Source of the DNA: Pagrus major
Taxonomy: Eukaryota; Chordata; Actinopteri; Spariformes; Sparidae
NCBI RefSeq assembly: GCF_040436345.1
Contig: NC_133216.1
Location: 164,001 to 228,000 of the forward strand
Direction of reading: 5' to 3'
Length of the DNA: 64,000 nucleotides
How positions within the stretch are numbered: position 1 is the stretch's first letter; each line of letters starts with the position of its first letter. Shown one piece after another: positions 62,940 to 64,000 of this stretch. Both the position numbers and the translations under genes were made by a program. The notes beneath the pieces are model-generated. The model was not told the origin of the DNA, ran no database searches, and saw only the letters and a list, made by a program, of their open reading frames with translations.

Positions 62940-64000
62940 TATGTCATCCAAGAGGTTTTCTTGTTTGCGTTTCTTCAGTTAAACCTTTGTCTAATGTAGA
63001 TCACTGTACTGTTTTAAAATTTAACAATAACATTAGCTTTTCCAGCCATTTTTACCTCTGTGAACCGAGAACATGATGTCAACAATATTCCTGTTAAAGC
63101 TGTAAAAACAGTTTAAGAAGAAGTCGTGTGAGCTGATTGTATTTACTAGCAGACAGGAAATCAAACGTACAATGACACCTATATAAGCATATTTCTATTG
63201 AATAACATTATGTATATTACACATAACTACAGACACGTATCTCTTTGTTGGTATCTTAAACTGTTAACAAGTCAGACTACGAGGCATTCAGATTTGCACA
63301 ACTACAATTCTTCTTTTCTGCACACATTTGCATAAAAATTGCACAAATCACTATTATGCTACTATTGTGTATACATAAATCACGTATAGTGTACAAAACT
63401 TTTAAATTTCATTTAACTTTTGGCTTTTTTAACTTGTATTGAGTTCATTTTTAACACTTGCTGATATCTTTCCTACCTCTCCAGTCCATTTACTGAGCTG
63501 CTTTAAGATATCAATTTATCAAGATCTGAAATGAAGATCTTTCCTTATACGTATATAACGACCAAACAGAAAACAACTAATTTGACAAGTCAGTGCCAGT
63601 ATGACAATCTTAAAGTTAATTAGAATGACAGACTTGTTTCAATGATTTTAATCACAATAAAATAATCTCAGAGTAATGAAGTTTTGCATGTAGATTGGGG
63701 TTTAAATCCTCATCTCATCCAATTTGTTAATTAACCCCAAAACCACCCAAAGATCCAAGCTAGACTGCACTTTGTAAACTTGATTTCCATATTGATGTGA
63801 CGTATGACATAATTTGGGATCCTAATGGACAAAATGTAGTGGATGGAAATAAAGTCAGGGAGCTGAAGTGAAGGACTCTGCTTTGGAGATGTTCTTTGGC
63901 TTTAACTTTTCTCGTGGGCCAACAGGACATGGTGTTCATGCTCAATTGGCAGGATGAGGGTTTTGGCAGGTCCATCATAGTGGATGCTTCAGGGATTATC
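62940..64000. repeat. Duplicated 3' flank, copy 2 (OR-16), running off the window
   Basis: Collinear with 58887-59921 and still matching at the last base, so the duplicated unit continues beyond the window. Confidence 0.9.

Overview
This window is vertebrate DNA, almost certainly from a ray-finned (teleost) fish. It carries a dense cluster of intronless-coding olfactory receptor (OR) genes between fish-type mobile elements: a Rex3/RTE-like LINE ending in a GATG-type repeat, CR1/L2-type LINEs, a fish L1, several Tc1-like fragments, hAT pieces and Ty3/Gypsy fossils. I count 15 ORs with full-length reading frames and one 5'-truncated OR pseudogene, numbered here OR-1 to OR-16 in map order (OR-9 is the pseudogene). 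The receptors are one family of about 308-321 residues with the standard OR signatures (N-terminal NST/NSS sequon, PMYMFL after ICL1, SYDRYLAIC at the end of TM3, KAVSTCTPHL at TM6, NPVMYGL in TM7).

Layout. 1-2.9 kb: LINE remnants (an L1 ORF1 and an unrelated RT fragment) and a long TA microsatellite. 3.1-23.2 kb: a recent tandem segmental duplication. Copy A (about 3143-14304) and copy B (about 14305-23237) each hold a + strand OR (OR-1, OR-3), a Tc1 fragment, a CR1/L2 LINE, an unclassified conserved ORF, a hAT-like remnant, a - strand OR (OR-2, OR-4) and more Tc1 fragments. Copy A alone carries a Rex3 LINE, so that insertion is younger than the duplication. 23.2-24.7 kb: OR-5, a partial third unit. 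24.7-43 kb: OR-6(-), OR-7(+), OR-8(+), OR-9 pseudogene(+), OR-10(+), with a 9-bp minisatellite, a Gypsy fossil, LINE pieces and a MITE. 44-55.7 kb: four - strand ORs in a row (OR-11 to OR-14). 56-64 kb: OR-15 and OR-16 on +, sharing a duplicated 3' flank that runs off the window end.

How the genes work together. Each OR is a separate odorant-detecting GPCR gene; nothing suggests operon-like expression. Fourteen of the 15 intact genes share a compact module about 130-320 bp upstream of the ATG: a TGAGGTCA/TGACGTCA-like octamer, CTGCTGCTGTGGG, a TTTAAA box and a CTCAGTTAGGAGGGACTCA-like block. In many it is followed by a plausible splice donor, with a conserved acceptor just before the ATG. This fits a short non-coding first exon plus a single coding exon. 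OR-8 lacks the module.

The most interesting signal is the patchwork structure of the genes. Blocks around TM2-TM3, and to a lesser extent TM6, are almost identical at DNA level between genes whose TM1, TM4 and TM5 differ strongly. OR-16 is a clear mosaic with pieces resembling three different neighbours, one of them on the opposite strand. This points to frequent ectopic gene conversion. All similarity statements are by eye; no alignment or database search was run.
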